In this document: in pieces, positions 33,621-45,673 of the stretch
How the letters are laid out: each line of letters opens with the position of its first letter
How positions within the stretch are numbered: the stretch's first letter is position 1
Source of the DNA: Byssochlamys sp. IMV 00236
Taxonomy: Eukaryota > Ascomycota > Eurotiomycetes > Eurotiales > Thermoascaceae
Assembly: GCA_001931875.2 (NCBI GenBank)
Contig: MSJH02000556.1
Coordinates: 310,001-374,000 of the forward strand
DNA: 64,000 nucleotides
Direction of reading: 5' to 3'
Translations under genes and position numbers: made by a program
Notes under the pieces: model-generated
Seen by the model: the letters and a program-made list of their open reading frames with translations, nothing else
The model's database searches: none
Told to the model about the DNA's origin: nothing

Positions 33621-34999
33621 GCTGGTGGTCTATGGTGTCGGTTGAATATAGGGTGTGAAAGAAAAGAAAAACGAGTCGCGATATCGCAAAGCACTGGTTG
33701 CGGCACCAGTTGTGAGTAACACCTCCCAGCAGTCCGTTCCAGAACCTGGTCGATGCAATCAAATAATAAATTGTCTTCAGTCCCGACCGTACGGGAACAG
33801 GACAGACGACACAGGCTCTGGCGGTGGTGTCTGCTGGAGCAAGTGCCAGTTCTTCTCTCTAATTCAAATTGAAGACCGGGGAAATTTTTCGGTGGAGCCG
33901 GGATACTATCATCACGTGCTGATAGGTGGTATTACATAATATAACATTGTATGCCTGAGGCGGTAAGGCCATCGGCTCAGGCCAACGACGGCAAGCCAAG
34001 TCGCCCCCAGAGACCGGCGACAACGTCGTAGGAACCATTATCTATCGAATTATTGTCTAGCTATATTAATTAGCGCCGTTGACCTCGGGCGTCTCGCCGT
34101 CTGCTAGATCTAGCGCCTGAGCCCGTCGCAGCGCCAGCGCCCGCAAGCCCCTCAGACCTCGAGAGGAATCAAACGCCCTTCTCTTTGGCCAGCGAGACGA
34201 GAAGTGCAGCTCACGGCCCAGGAAGAAGCCTACGGAGAACAACACTCGCGCTGCCATCCAGCAGGTTCTCACGGATCTGCAGAGGCTCTTCTGGAGAACT
34301 CCGGCTACTACCAACTGCTACGCGCCCGTTGCACGGGTGAAGAAAAGAAAAGAAACACAAAAGAAAGAAAGAATTCATATTCGCTGAGCAGCTGAAGCCA
34401 GCCAGGATCAGGATCACACAGAGACGGCCGAAAGTCCAACCCCCCGGGAGAAGCTAAGCGCTCTCCCCTCCAGGACGGCGCAAGTCGTCGGTCATGTGTG
34501 CACATAGATCGCAGTGTTCAGTTTCATCGCAGAACAGAAGAACGGTCAATTAGAAAGAGGGCCCGTCCAAGCAGAGCGGATGTCCGCTGGCGCTGGTCGC
34601 GAAACGTCTTGCAATCTCCGCCTATCTTGTTGCTGATCCTAGGTTTATTTTTCCATCCATTATTTCTACGCCGCCTTTTTTCCTCGTCCTCAGCCCGCTT
34701 CACCTCCAGGCTGCCGTTTCTCGTCCGGTCTGCCTTTCTCTACGCACGTTCTGTACTTGTACATGCGGCGGTGGCCTCCATCGCCCTACCCCCGCTTGAA
34801 ATAGCCTTAGATCCTCACCTTCTTTTCCAGCATCTGTGCACCAGCCCTTACCCCAAGCCCAGTCCACCCGGGGTGTTACTGTTCTGATAGCGAGACCGGT
34901 TCGCGCACACAGACTTTTCTCCTTTCGCTTTTTCTTTTCTTGCTCCCTTCCACTGGCTTCTCGCGCGGTCTGCGTCAGACCGTCCGGACATCACTCATA
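33621..34999. promoter_or_regulatory. Divergent intergenic region, rpa2 and arl8
   Basis: About 1.4 kb. TCACGTGC (E-box) at 33912-33919 lies about 290 bases from the rpa2 start. A strongly pyrimidine-rich tract at about 34909-34975, just before the arl8 ATG, is typical of Aspergillus core promoters. Frames at 34066-34505 (minus) and 34498-34887 (plus) are low-complexity and not accepted as genes. Confidence 0.55.
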
Positions 35000-35853
35000 A
35001 TGGCAGGAATCTTTCGGAGCATCTATGACTGGCTCCTGAGGATGTTTTGGTAAGTGGGCTTCCGTCGCGGCCCGTCCCCGCAGAAAGAAAGTTCGGCTTG
35101 CTGAGAACGCCGTTTTGGGGCCGACAGGGCGACAGAGATGGATGTGACCATGATAGGACTCCAGAACGCCGGGAAATCCTCCCTGCTGCGAGTTCTGGCG
35201 GTGAGTTCTCGAGCGATGTGATCTGCGGAGTTCTCGAGCGAGACTAACGAAAAGCGCAACAGGGCGGCGAGTTCACGGTGGAGTATGTTTGCCTGCGTCT
35301 TCAATCTTCAGACCTAACTATAGTTCCTGTAGTTCCATTCCAACGATCGGTTTCAATACCAAACGAGTCCAAAAGGGTCATGTCACTCTGAAATGGTTGG
35401 TTTTCTTCGACGACGCCTTGCGAGCACCCTCCATCTGACGGTTTCCTAGTTGGGATCTCGGTGGTCAACCACGCTTTCGGCCAATGTGGGAACGATATTG
35501 CCGCGGAGTCAACGCCATCGTGTATGAACATTCTTTTCCGTACTGATCAAAACTCCCTGTGCTGACGGTCTCACAACAGATATATTGTCGACGCTGCCGA
35601 CAAGGCCGCTTTGCCGGTCGCGACCGAAGAGCTACATGAGCTCTTGAGCAAACCCAGTCTTGATGGCATCCCGCTGTTGGTTCTTGGAAACAAGTCTGAC
35701 CTGCCGGACAAGCTGTCCGTGGACGAACTGATTGACGCCATGGATCTAAAATCGATCACTCATCGTGAGGTCAGCTGCTATGGAATCAGCGCCAAAGAGG
35801 AAACGAATCTCGACGCGGTCCTGCATTGGTTGATCGCCCGAGCGAACAGATGA
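35000..35853 (+). CDS. arl8: Small GTPase Arl8
   Basis: Six exons (35000-35049, 35128-35200, 35263-35282, 35333-35395, 35450-35521, 35580-35853) give 183 residues; exon 3 is only 20 bases. The product starts [20 protein letters not shown], an amphipathic helix without a myristoylation Gly at position 2, as in animal Arl8. [20 protein letters not shown] is the P-loop, [20 protein letters not shown] is switch [21 protein letters not shown] is switch II, and [10 protein letters not shown] and [18 protein letters not shown] are the NKxD and SAK base-binding motifs. Arl8 places lysosomes/vacuoles and late endosomes on microtubules by recruiting kinesin adaptors; in fungi the role is inferred. All intron phases agree with the conserved protein. 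Confidence 0.94.
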
Positions 35854-37927
35854 GCTGGGGAACCACGTGCGCGTATCAACACCGCAGCGGCCACAGGGGG
35901 AGCGTTGCCTCTTTGTTTGAGGCTGATGTCTCGTAGATGGCTCTGACCTTGTTTCTTTCCTGTATCTCTCTATTTATCTCTGCTTCCGCCCCGGTTTTAA
36001 TGACGTTGACGATCATGTTCAAAGACGCATGGGGTGGCAACAGCCCACCAGCGATGGTGGTCCACCTTTGGGTATGGCTCTCGGATTCACGGCAAACGTT
36101 TTCCTGTTTATTTCTGTTATTTGATCGCTCGTTTTGACCTTGTAAGCAAGTTAGCTTTTTTTTTTTTGTTTTCAGTCTTCTCCAGGCGAATGATTCGAAG
36201 AAGAGTATTCGGGACAGATTGTAGGTTAGTATGACTGGCTCAGTCAGATAATGATCCAAGTCAGTATGTACGAGTTTGGGGCTTTTGACTGTTCAATTAG
36301 TAGTAAAAGAAATCCTGGGGGACGTTGCTTTAAAACCAAGACGCGGTTGTTCTCATTACTATTATTATGAACCATTCACGCATTCGTGCCGGGGCGCTGC
36401 TCGTATCAACCCAGGAGTTTTTTGCCGAAGGGAGCCCCCATCGGGAGACGATCGACAACGCGACCGGGCAGTATAGAATAGTGTAGACCAGAATACTGAG
36501 CCAGGCTTCATCAGTACTTCAAGCAGGTGAGATATCACTGCCAAAGATCTGGATTGATAAAAAAAGGGAGCGACAACAGCGCCAGTTCTCAATATATACG
36601 GCTGAATCGCGAGCAACCATGAGGCCACACAGACCAAGTGATGCGTTGGCATTGCATATGGAAAGACGGGAACTAAGCCCTGCGTACCAGACTCTGGCCA
36701 ACACTGGCTGGTTGTTGCACACGCGATCCCTGGGGGGCCAGAACTCGGCCATTCGGGGCACTCTGCTTGACTCTCACCCGTGCTGTCTCTGTCGCGTTCG
36801 TCCATCTAGATGCTAGAGTAATAATATGCGGTCATGAGCCCCTCCTGTTACGGCACTGAGGACAGTTGTGGCTGGGCTTCCTCCACCAAAAGCCTCCGCG
36901 GCAGAAGTGAAATTCCATGAGCCTTCCAGAGATGGGCTGGTGGGTGTGGCGGCAACCTTGGGGATCAGTGATCCTTGCATGCTACTAAAGCAGACGGTCT
37001 CGCGACGGTGTCTCGCGGGTATCCAGCAGGACTGGGGCCGTAAGAGACACACTGACCAGCATCGTGATATCACTAAAAGACGTGGGCTTGTTGGCGACGG
37101 AACTTTCGGAGGATTTCGAGCACGACCTGGGAGGGATGATATAATTAGACAGATGTTTCTCAGCGATGGATTGACTAATTCCTCTGTACACAGAGTGATG
37201 GATGGTCTTTGCACTCTTCACCAACCTGACCCGATAATACGAGGAGAGACAATGTGATTCTTTTAGAATATCTGTGCTCGTCCATTCCCCATTCCCCCAT
37301 CGATAGTCAAAGCCTCAAAAGGCACTGTGGGCGCATAGTCTAGTACTTTAGAGTAGACCCAGCTGGAGCTTGCTAATCGACATACCATCGAGTAGCCCTT
37401 TCTCGGAACTGCTAGACCGAAAGTGCAAAGTGCGGTGTATCGCATATGATATGATACATAGTAGATCGAAAGGCCCCCAAACAATTAGTTATTTAATAAT
37501 AATATTACCCAGACTTCGGTTCCTGGCAATAAGAATAACTTGGTTCCAACAAACAGATACGCGCGGAAGAGCAAACCGGATGTCGGGGTGATTAATAAAC
37601 TCCACGCATCCGGAAGTCAAAGGGCTGGGAAAGTCAGGCTCCGCCACAGTCAACGCCTCAGCCTTTAACTAATAATAACTTCACATTCCCTCGCTTGACA
37701 GCGCAGCGCTTCTGAGAACAATCACTGTCGCCTGATCGATCGCCTGAATTGCGATTTCGATTCGTTGGTGGAGAGCGTGGGATCATCAGTTTTCCACACT
37801 AGCTCTGGTGTCTTTATCTCTCTTTATCTCTCTCGCTTTTCAATCGACAACGCTGCTTCTTCTGCCTTCTGCCTAGGCATCGTCGACGGCACCTCTGCTA
37901 TTCCGTACAGGCTCACGAGCATCCACG
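35854..37927. other. Long intergenic region with unresolved overlapping frames
   Basis: About 2 kb. A poly-T run lies near 36160. Between 36365 and 37257 there are frames on both strands (146, 133 and 129 residues) that overlap each other and lack recognisable motifs. 37500-37930 is probably the promoter and leader of the RCR gene, with TTTATCTCTC repeats near 37815. Confidence 0.45.
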
Positions 37928-38552
37928 ATGGGCGTCCTATTACCTCGTCAATATTATTGGTATGTTCCAACCACTGACCTTCCGATGGCGAATCTATTAT
38001 CCTTCTCTTGGAGCAGATCGGAGCTAGAGATGATCATATCTTGCTAACGCATACACCTTCACAGTGACGGCGGTTTTTATGACAGCGGCAACTGCTCTTC
38101 ACCGTGGTCGAACTGGGGCCGATGGGTTGTCCTCGCGGTCATCGTTGCGTTTGGTTTTATCGTCTTCTTCGTTATCACGTATGTGTGGCTCGATCCTTTG
38201 GTGGTCTATATTTCCAGTAGACAGGAACTCATACTGACCCTCGCGTGACAGATGCGTCAACGCCCGTCGTCGCCGCAGACACGGACAGAATCCTCTACCA
38301 GGCACGGCATGGATGGCACCTCCTCCAGGGCCTCCTCCAGCACAGTATTATCCGTATCCAAACTATCCCCCGCCACCGCAGTATTCGCCGAACCCTCCAC
38401 CTGCTCCGTCGTACTACGCACCTCCACCGCAACAGGGATACTTTGGTGGACAGCAGCAGAGTGGCATTGAACTGCAACCGCCGCCGAATGTCTACCATGC
38501 TGGGGACCCGGTATATCCACCTCCTCCGGGACCTCCTCCGCCAAAGGAGTGA
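37928..38552 (+). CDS. RCR-type single-pass membrane protein (Congo-red resistance/chitin deposition family)
   Basis: Exons 37928-37959, 38065-38178 and 38252-38552 give 148 residues: MGVLLPRQYYCDGGFYDSGN, then one transmembrane helix (RWVVLAVIVAFGFIVFFVIT, about residues 32-52). A CVNARRRRRHGQ basic stop-transfer follows, then a long Pro/Tyr/Gln-rich cytosolic tail (APPPGPPPAQYYPYPNYPPP). The short Cys-containing ectodomain, CVNxRRRRR junction and WMAPP motif match the fungal RCR domain. Yeast Rcr1/Rcr2 affect chitin content and sorting of plasma-membrane proteins through PY motifs. The tail here is rich in PPxY-like runs (PPPAQYYP, PPPQYSPN) that could bind Rsp5-type ubiquitin ligases; that is inference. 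Both introns are in phase. Confidence 0.85.
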
Positions 38553-40648
38553 AATTCCTGCAGTGGCCTGGCATCTTTTGCAGATGAAAAAAATGAAAAC
38601 TATGAAAAATATCACGGTCGAGAGGATTTCGACCTGCACTCCTTCCAAAAACACCCATTTACGTTCACGACATTCCTTCTCCTATATATTATTACGAGTC
38701 CATGGCATACGGTCTGGCGGCATTCTGTCCTCTCAGCATATCTTCGGGTTCGGTCGGTGTTACATTTGAGGTTTGGCTTTATGATCAATTCGCGTTCTGT
38801 TTCAAATAAAAAGACTGCACATCTCCGGTTCATGTTCATAATCCTTCGATATCCATGAGTTAGGATCAATGTTTTTTATCGTCGATCCCTTCTGGCTCCG
38901 TTTGATCACCTTTATCATGTTTGTGTCTTGTGTCTAGGGAATCAAGTCTACGAAATCACATCTGCATACTTGGATTCATTGAGGTCCATGGCCCGTAAGA
39001 ATATCCTCCAGTATGTATATATATACAATCGACGACACTCGTCTCAACACTGAAGCGCTGTAACCCGCAAACTCACCGGACACCCACAACTCTCACCCAC
39101 TGCAACCTTCCAGACAGACACCAGACTAGTCATCTCCTCTCCAAATTCAAACGCAAACTTTTCTCCCATGGACGATCTCAATGCGATATGTATTACTCCA
39201 AGTCCAAGTTCCCCACAGACCGCGCGCGCTTACTAGATCTTTGGCGCCAAAACGGACCCCGAGCGCCCAATTGCTGGAACTGGCTTGTGGGACAGAGAAG
39301 ACCGGCAGAGTTAGCGATCAGCGAAAAAGGCAGAGTGGCGTTCCGTGTATGCATCGCGCCAGGACCGCTAGTTTAAATCATGGCGCGCCCAGAGAAGGAA
39401 TAATGATGGATACGCTCTGAAAGGCGCGAATGTGGCTTGGCTTGAGCTTCCCATTGATTGATGCACGTAGAGTCTTCAACTTTCAAGCCATGGTTCGATT
39501 GCTAAGCCCGGTCGAAAAGCCACACAAGAAGAAGAAAAAAATAAAGGGCCAGAGCTTGCGGGGATTAATCAATTGGCGTTTCGATCCCTATCGTATCTTA
39601 GTAGCGGTCACTAAGTAATTAGTAGTTGCTGATTGCGGCCCCAAAACCCTCGCCGAGGCAGAAGAGGGGAAATCTTCATTAGTTATCTACCCCTGGCAAG
39701 AAAAGCAAGGTGAGCGATTTCACACGGCAGCTGGTCGTGTTGATCTTCTTGCTTGACGTGACTGTTTCAATTTCCCCCTTAGTATCTCTCTCTCTCTCTC
39801 TTGTTCATGAATTGATTTTCCTGTCGTTGATGCGACTGTGTTGTTGCTGTTGTTATTCTTCACTCTCTTATCTTTCTGATGCTGGAAGCCATTCCTCCTC
39901 CCAGCTAACTGACTGGCCCTCATTTGCGAAACTGCTTGGCGACATTCCTGCGTTACAAACACCAAGGAGGCTGTGCTTCCCCGGAAAAAAACACCATCAG
40001 CTCTCTTGAGAAAAGAGCTCGTGTTAGTCGTTCACTTACAACTCGCAATCATCTGCGTCGTCTTCGAACTTAACACAAGTGTTGCTGGCACTGCTGCGCC
40101 TTGTTTCTTTTTGAAAACTCTCGTTTCCTTTCGATCTGGTACCATCTGAAACACTGAAACACAAATCCCTTCACCCGCGCGTTGTTGACCTCTCCCTTCA
40201 CAAGCCGAACTGCGCAATCAGCCCTGGCTCTGCGTCTCCGTCTCTCTGTTTGGCTTTTTTTATTCTTTCCCCACGGCGCTTAATTCGTTATGAACCGATC
40301 CCGGTGATAGAGATACTAGCGATTCGTTCGATCGCAGGGAGATCTCAAAAGGTTCAAATCGGCGATCTACTCAATTGGTACCCTATCGGCGTCGCGATCG
40401 GTGTGGATAGCTTCTACACAGCTCACATTTCCGGTGGAGATCTGCCCGATCATATCACATCTCTATCGGTCCCGCTGAAGAGGGGGCCCAGCATAAGGGA
40501 AACAATACGCTGTAGATACTGAGGAGTAGGATCTGCATTATTGCCTAGGGGTCGATCTAGAAGATCGAGCCGAGCTTTTTTTATTCGGGTCATCTTGGCT
40601 TTAGGATCTTGGATTCAGGAACAGAAAGGTTACCGACTCTCCACAGTC
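38553..40648. other. Intergenic region with CT microsatellite
   Basis: About 2.1 kb with no supported gene. A (CT)n run lies at about 39784-39802. A 62-residue frame at 39188-39376 looks random. 40000-40640 is the pyrimidine-rich upstream region of the fibroin-3-related gene. Confidence 0.5.
39784..39802. repeat. CT dinucleotide microsatellite
   Basis: Uninterrupted TCTCTCTC run of about nine units in intergenic DNA. Confidence 0.8.
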
Positions 40649-42107
40649 ATGGGTCCGGTGGGCGCAATGCCGCTGCTGTTGGTGCGGAACATCGCGTCTG
40701 ATGTTGAGAGCGCTCCATCGACGTTTTCCAGTTGGGATAAGTGTATGCAAAAGGCTTATTGCAAGTATGTCCATGAGATCTCCCCAGACCATGCCCCGTT
40801 ATACTTTGATATGTAATGGAGACTGACTGTTATCACTTAGATGGCCGGTCATTGTTGGTATAGTTGTCGGTGCGGCGATTCTTATTGCTATCGCGTGGTG
40901 TCTGATTAGCTGTTTATGCTGTGGTGTTAAGTGTTGTACGGGATGTCTGCGTTGCTGCAGTTGTTGTTGTCCATCAGGGGGAGGAGGTGGAGGGGGAGGA
41001 GGAAAGAGATCGCAATATGCGGACGATCCTTCGTATCATCGACCTCCGCCGCCTCCATCTCAAGGTTATCAGGCACCGGCTGCGCCTTCTTATCGCGGCA
41101 CTCAAGCCGCTCCTAATGTCGCTCAATTCGCTACGTTTGAAACACCATCCAAGAAAGTGGATGATGATGCGCTTCCTCCAATGCCCAGCTGGGAGACTGC
41201 GCTGACGCGGAAGATCGAGGACACCAGTCCTCAGGAGGATGTTGAGATGGACCAGCTCAGGCCGTCTACCCAACCAACTGATATGGTACATGGTCCGGGA
41301 CGACAGGTCCCAGGAGGATATAACCAGGTTCCCTCACACCCGACGTCGCCTCAGCCTGGATATCATCCCCCGCAGCGAGCAATGGAACAGATCCAGCCAT
41401 ATCCGCCACAGCAATATCCCCAGCAGTCACGCTCTCCTGGGCCTGGCAGACCATATCCGCCACAACAGTCGGGCTCTCCTGGACCTGGTAGACCATATGG
41501 ACCGCCTCTGGATACGAGTGTCGGCGTCCCATATCCGCCGCAGCAATCACGCTCTCCTGGGTCTGGTAGGCCATACGGAACACCTGTGGATTCCTACATC
41601 CCCCAGCCCGAGCTCAGAGGGGACGCGCCTTACCAGAATCGGCGTCAGAGAGCTCCCAGCTTCCATCGTCCCCAGCCATATGGACAGAATATGTCGCCGG
41701 TCTCGCCGCCCAGAGCGCAGCCTCCATATGGAGGAATGCAGAGACGGCCAACATATGCATCTGACACTGCGCCTCCATCCTATACTACTGAACCACCACA
41801 GCAGGGCTTTGCTCCTGGTCCTGTTCCGCATGCGTTCACTCCTGAGCAGCGTCAGCCATCTCTCCCCGTTGTTCAACAGGCACCTTACCAGAATACACCT
41901 TCTTATGCAACTGAGCAGCCCCAGCGGCAGCCCACCTACGCAACATATCAACAACCCCAACAAGCCTACGCCGCATACTCCCCACCTGCACTTTCATCAC
42001 CGCCCTCGAATGTCGGAATGGCCCATTCAGATGAAGAATATGACTCGGGCAGGCCCCCAAGTCTGCTCCAGGCGGGGCCCAGACCTGGGGCCCAAACCCG
42101 CTACTAA
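40649..42107 (+). CDS. Fibroin-3-related membrane protein, Pro/Gln-rich
   Basis: Exons 40649-40764 and 40841-42107 give 460 residues; the intron (GTATGT...CACTTAG) splits a Lys codon. An in-frame ATG at 40667 (MPLLLVRNI) is an equally good start. The N-terminus ends SSWDKCMQKAYCKWPVIVGI and runs into one transmembrane helix (IVGIVVGAAILIAIAWCLIS). A Cys-rich segment CLCCGVKCCTGCLRCCSCCC then looks heavily palmitoylated or metal-binding, followed by nine glycines. The remaining 350 residues are a Pro/Gln/Tyr/Ser tail with imperfect repeats of PYPPQQSRSPGPGRPYG. Aspergillus proteins of this layout are annotated fibroin-3 related. The role is unknown; location is probably the plasma membrane with the tail in the cytosol. 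Confidence 0.8.
41396..41594 (+). repeat. Coding tandem repeats in the Pro/Gln tail
   Basis: Three imperfect copies of a unit translating PYPPQQ-SRSPGPGRPYG inside the fibroin-3-related gene. Differences between copies are mostly substitutions and in-frame insertions, so the frame is kept. Confidence 0.7.
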
Positions 42108-44473
42108 CGCGTAGAGAAATGTCTGAGCGAGAAAGCAACGAGTCTTGAACTATATATCCATGACGTGAAAAGGAACAAAACAAACACGAAACCGTCTTGA
42201 TACCCTGCCCTTGAAGTGGAATCATCGCATGATGGCAAGATGCGTTTATACTCGATGCCCGTATGCGGTTCATATTTGATGTTCTTTCTTCCCTGCTGAC
42301 ATTTGACATGTTTGCGTGCTTTTCTTCATCATGTTTTTCATTGCTTCAGTACGATTCCCCCAACTTCGTCTTTGTCTTGGATTGGATTGACAATGGCTCA
42401 TCTTTTCTTCTTCTTTTGGATCCATGGTCGGTCCCTCGTGACCTTTCTGCATCTGCATCTGGGTCTCGCATCTTGGGTTACTTATTCATGTTGGGACTTA
42501 TTGTCGGAGTCAGGGACTCGAAAACGTGAATTCCAGTTCACACACTCCTTGGGAGCCCAGTTCTGGAGCTTTATCTTCTCCTGCACCATGAACTACCTTC
42601 TGCGTCTTACTACTACTACTTTTTCTCCGTGGAAGTCGAGGAAGCCTTTGAAGAGGCCTTCTTCATCTTTGATTGATATCCAGTGCCTCCTTTTTTTTGT
42701 CGATTCGCATTAGATGTGCGATTCGGCTTTTACGTATTTTGTTTCAGAAGGCATGATTGGAACCTGGAAGATTCATGAATTGAATTGAATTAAAGATTCT
42801 CTGTTCTCTGCCTTGCTGCTTGTTCTCCAATGTAGGCGCTCGTACGTGTATTGGATCATTCATACTGGCAGATGCTACTCGCTAAGCTCACTGGTCCAAG
42901 GGGCAAAACACGAAAGTCCATTCTGATGATCTGATAGCGTACTAGTAGTTACCAGGCGCTATCTTTGTAGGAACTTTCTCAGTATTGATCAGCACGAATT
43001 GAAATGAGAATTTCAGTTAGCGTTAGTTGAGTACAGGGCGCATGTGGCTCTTCAGTGCGGCAGATTGAATAAAAGACTGTCTTCATATGCCGCAGGAATA
43101 CCCGAGTCTGATTCTTGCCTTGTTTTACTTGTGAAAAAGTATCAGCGGGAATAATAGACGGAGATAGGAGATAACTTACTAACTAACCAGGGAATATTTA
43201 CTCTCCGTGCGAGTTGTGCTTGTATGGGAGTTGAAACAAGTCCATTTCCATCGCATGTCATCGCCATAGCTATTTGGGTCCGGCTGAGTTGCGAAACTTG
43301 AGAGCACTATACCATGTCCCAAACTGGGAACTAGATGAAAGAAAGAATGGCTAACTGAGTTGGATGACGACCATTCCATAATTTAAATGAATTCAGAATC
43401 TTCGGCTTTGGTGTTGTTTCGAAAATCACTCCCAGACATCCATTCGGGAACTAACAGTGCCGAAGTTGTTCAGAGGATCTCCTGTTTGAGATCAACAATC
43501 ACCAGTTTCTGCCCGAAACAACCATGGAACACCGTGAATGGAAACACCACTTGCTGAATAATATGATCAGAATCCGTGGTTTTATCCCCAATGGGGAAAT
43601 GACGCTGGCATTTTGCTAACGAACTCGTCGCGCGACTTCGACTTCGATAGGGTTGTGAAGAGCCTAGCCCGGATCGACAGTGAGACCAGCCGGTCCGGGC
43701 GAACTGGGACGAGCGCGATACACCCGACGTCGCAGGAAAGTCTGGAACCACGTTTTAGCGAACCTCGACTCCTTCAGTGTTCTTATTCGAGAGTCAAGTC
43801 TGCCTGTTTCGCATGAATCGAGCTCGGTTGGCTCCGTAGAATAGAGCTAACATGGTCCGTGATGGTTCCTGGCGTCTTCACTTTGCCTCATCTTTCAGCC
43901 AGGAGGCTCTCCTATGCACACCATACAGCTGCTAGGAGCCTCAATGCTATGGGAAAAGAGCATCGAATGATGAGAGGCTTTGGCGATTGGCCACTATAGA
44001 ATATGACCGGCGCCAGAGTAGGCCGCATCATTGCCTCAGGTAGAGACGACCATGTCCTTGGAGTCAGTCCAAGCGCAGGGTCTCTGTCCCTTTACCAGTT
44101 TGAGTTGTATGTGAGGCTATTTAGCTTGCGGTCTTGGGGAAGCCCTATCTTGTATATAATGGCCGTGGGGTCTCGCTTTGATTTCTTTTGATCATCCTCC
44201 AGCAGGTTGACAGAGTCGCTTATACTTTCGTTCGTTTGCTTTTTTTGTCCGTTCTTTACCCAGTTATCGGCCACTCGTTGGACATTCTGTCTCCGTTGAA
44301 ATCTGCCTACGAGCTCAGCAACAAGTGTTTTCGGGATATATTCACATCGTCTCAGAGCTGGTCTCTGATATCAATTTATTGTTCGGCCCTCTTTTCATTG
44401 TATATATATACACAACCTCACGACGTGCTACGAACTGTTCTCCTACATACCGAAGAGAATTGTCAAAAACAAC
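42108..44473. other. Long intergenic region
   Basis: About 2.4 kb without a gene I can support. Frames at 42263-42713 (plus) are Ser/Phe-rich and probably 3' flank. A 93-residue minus frame at 43470-43751 has no motif. A TATATATATAC run at 44400-44410, about 65 bases before the next ATG, could serve as a TATA element for the secreted-protein gene. Confidence 0.5.
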
Positions 44474-45673
44474 ATGAAGTCTGTTCAGATTCTCGAGTTT
44501 CTCGCCTTCGCGGCCCTGTCTACTGCTCGACCGCTGGATTCACGCCATATCAGCAATCTTGTGAACCGCGAGGTCCCACAGGAACACTCGCACGAAAAGA
44601 TCCTTACTTCTGTTGCGAGTTCTTTGAACCTGAACAACCCTGCTGGCATTAAGGACCCTGTCTTTGCACTACTGGGAAACGCAGTATGTTTGACCCCCTT
44701 CTGGACTGAGAGTAGTAACATATTGACAACTCGAGCTAGGCTGCTGCGGCCGGTGCTGGCTCCATCACTAATCTCGACTGCCTTCAGCAAGATGTCGCTG
44801 ACCAGGCCTTCACCAACGCCAAGGCTGCTGGTGACGTCGATGGAATGACCAATGCTCTTATCTTCCGGACTCTCGAGAGAAACACTGGTTCCGTGGGTCT
44901 CAAGAGTGTCCTCTGCAACGAGACTGCTACGAATCCTGAGATTGCTGCTCTCTCCCAGCATCAGGACCCTGCCTCCGATGGCGCTGCTGCTACGAATAAG
45001 CAGATTGCTTTGAATTTGGCTGTGCAGATTGCCTCGATTGGAGGTAACCCTCAACAGGCCATTGACAGTGGCACTTTTGCCCCTGGTCAGATCGGTGACC
45101 CTACTGCAGCCGGTAACACCTGTAAGTCACCATGGCAGTGATGTTTTTTCTTCTTCTCCAGATATTCTAACGCGTACTCCAGGTGACGACCAGAATGACG
45201 CTCAAGGATGTATCTTCACACAGGATCTCCTGGTGCCTGACGTTACGGCAGACGAGATTAATGCTGCTGTTTCATCCGCAAGCGCTGCTCCCGCAACAGC
45301 CACGGCTCCCACCACCGCTGCAGTAAACACAGCTGCTTCTACTGCTACTGAAAATGTGGCTGCTGCTGTCCCTACAGGTACCGTGTCGGGTGATCTGGGC
45401 TCATGTGCTGGCGGCTCTCCGCTCATTGTCTTCGGACCTGGCTTCGATGGTCGTACGGAGGAATCCTTCGAGCCCGAAGATGAAGCTACCTTCAACCATG
45501 GCTCAGCGGATAACATCGCTATCATCGCTGATTTCATCTGCGGCCAACTGAGCAGCAACTGCAAGGCTAGTCAGGATGTCGTTGACCAGTGCAATGCTGG
45601 TAAGACGGCTGCGACGGCCTCGGGTGTTTCTGGCCAGGCTGCTGCTGATGCGTTCAATTCTGCTTTTTCTTGA
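44474..45673 (+). CDS. Secreted Ala/Thr-rich protein, possibly cell-wall associated
   Basis: Exons 44474-44683, 44740-45121 and 45183-45673 give 360 residues. The start MKSVQILEFLAFAALSTARP is a clear signal peptide (cleavage near residue 18). The mature chain has six or more Cys (LDCLQQD, LCNETATN, NTCDDQNDAQGC, GSCAGG, FICGQLSSNC) and an N-glycosylation site NET. A low-complexity linker ATATAPTTAAVNTAASTATE separates two folded parts. It ends AADAFNSAFS with no GPI-anchor hydrophobic tail, so the protein is probably secreted or wall-bound. Similar secreted proteins are widespread in Aspergillus, but I assign no function. A TATA-like run at 44400-44410 suggests a strong, possibly regulated promoter. 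Both introns are in phase. Confidence 0.75.

Noticed and set aside
34066..34887. Frames on both strands in the rpa2-arl8 gap
   Set aside because: Low-complexity, Ser/Leu/Arg-rich content and promoter-like pyrimidine tracts. No family match.
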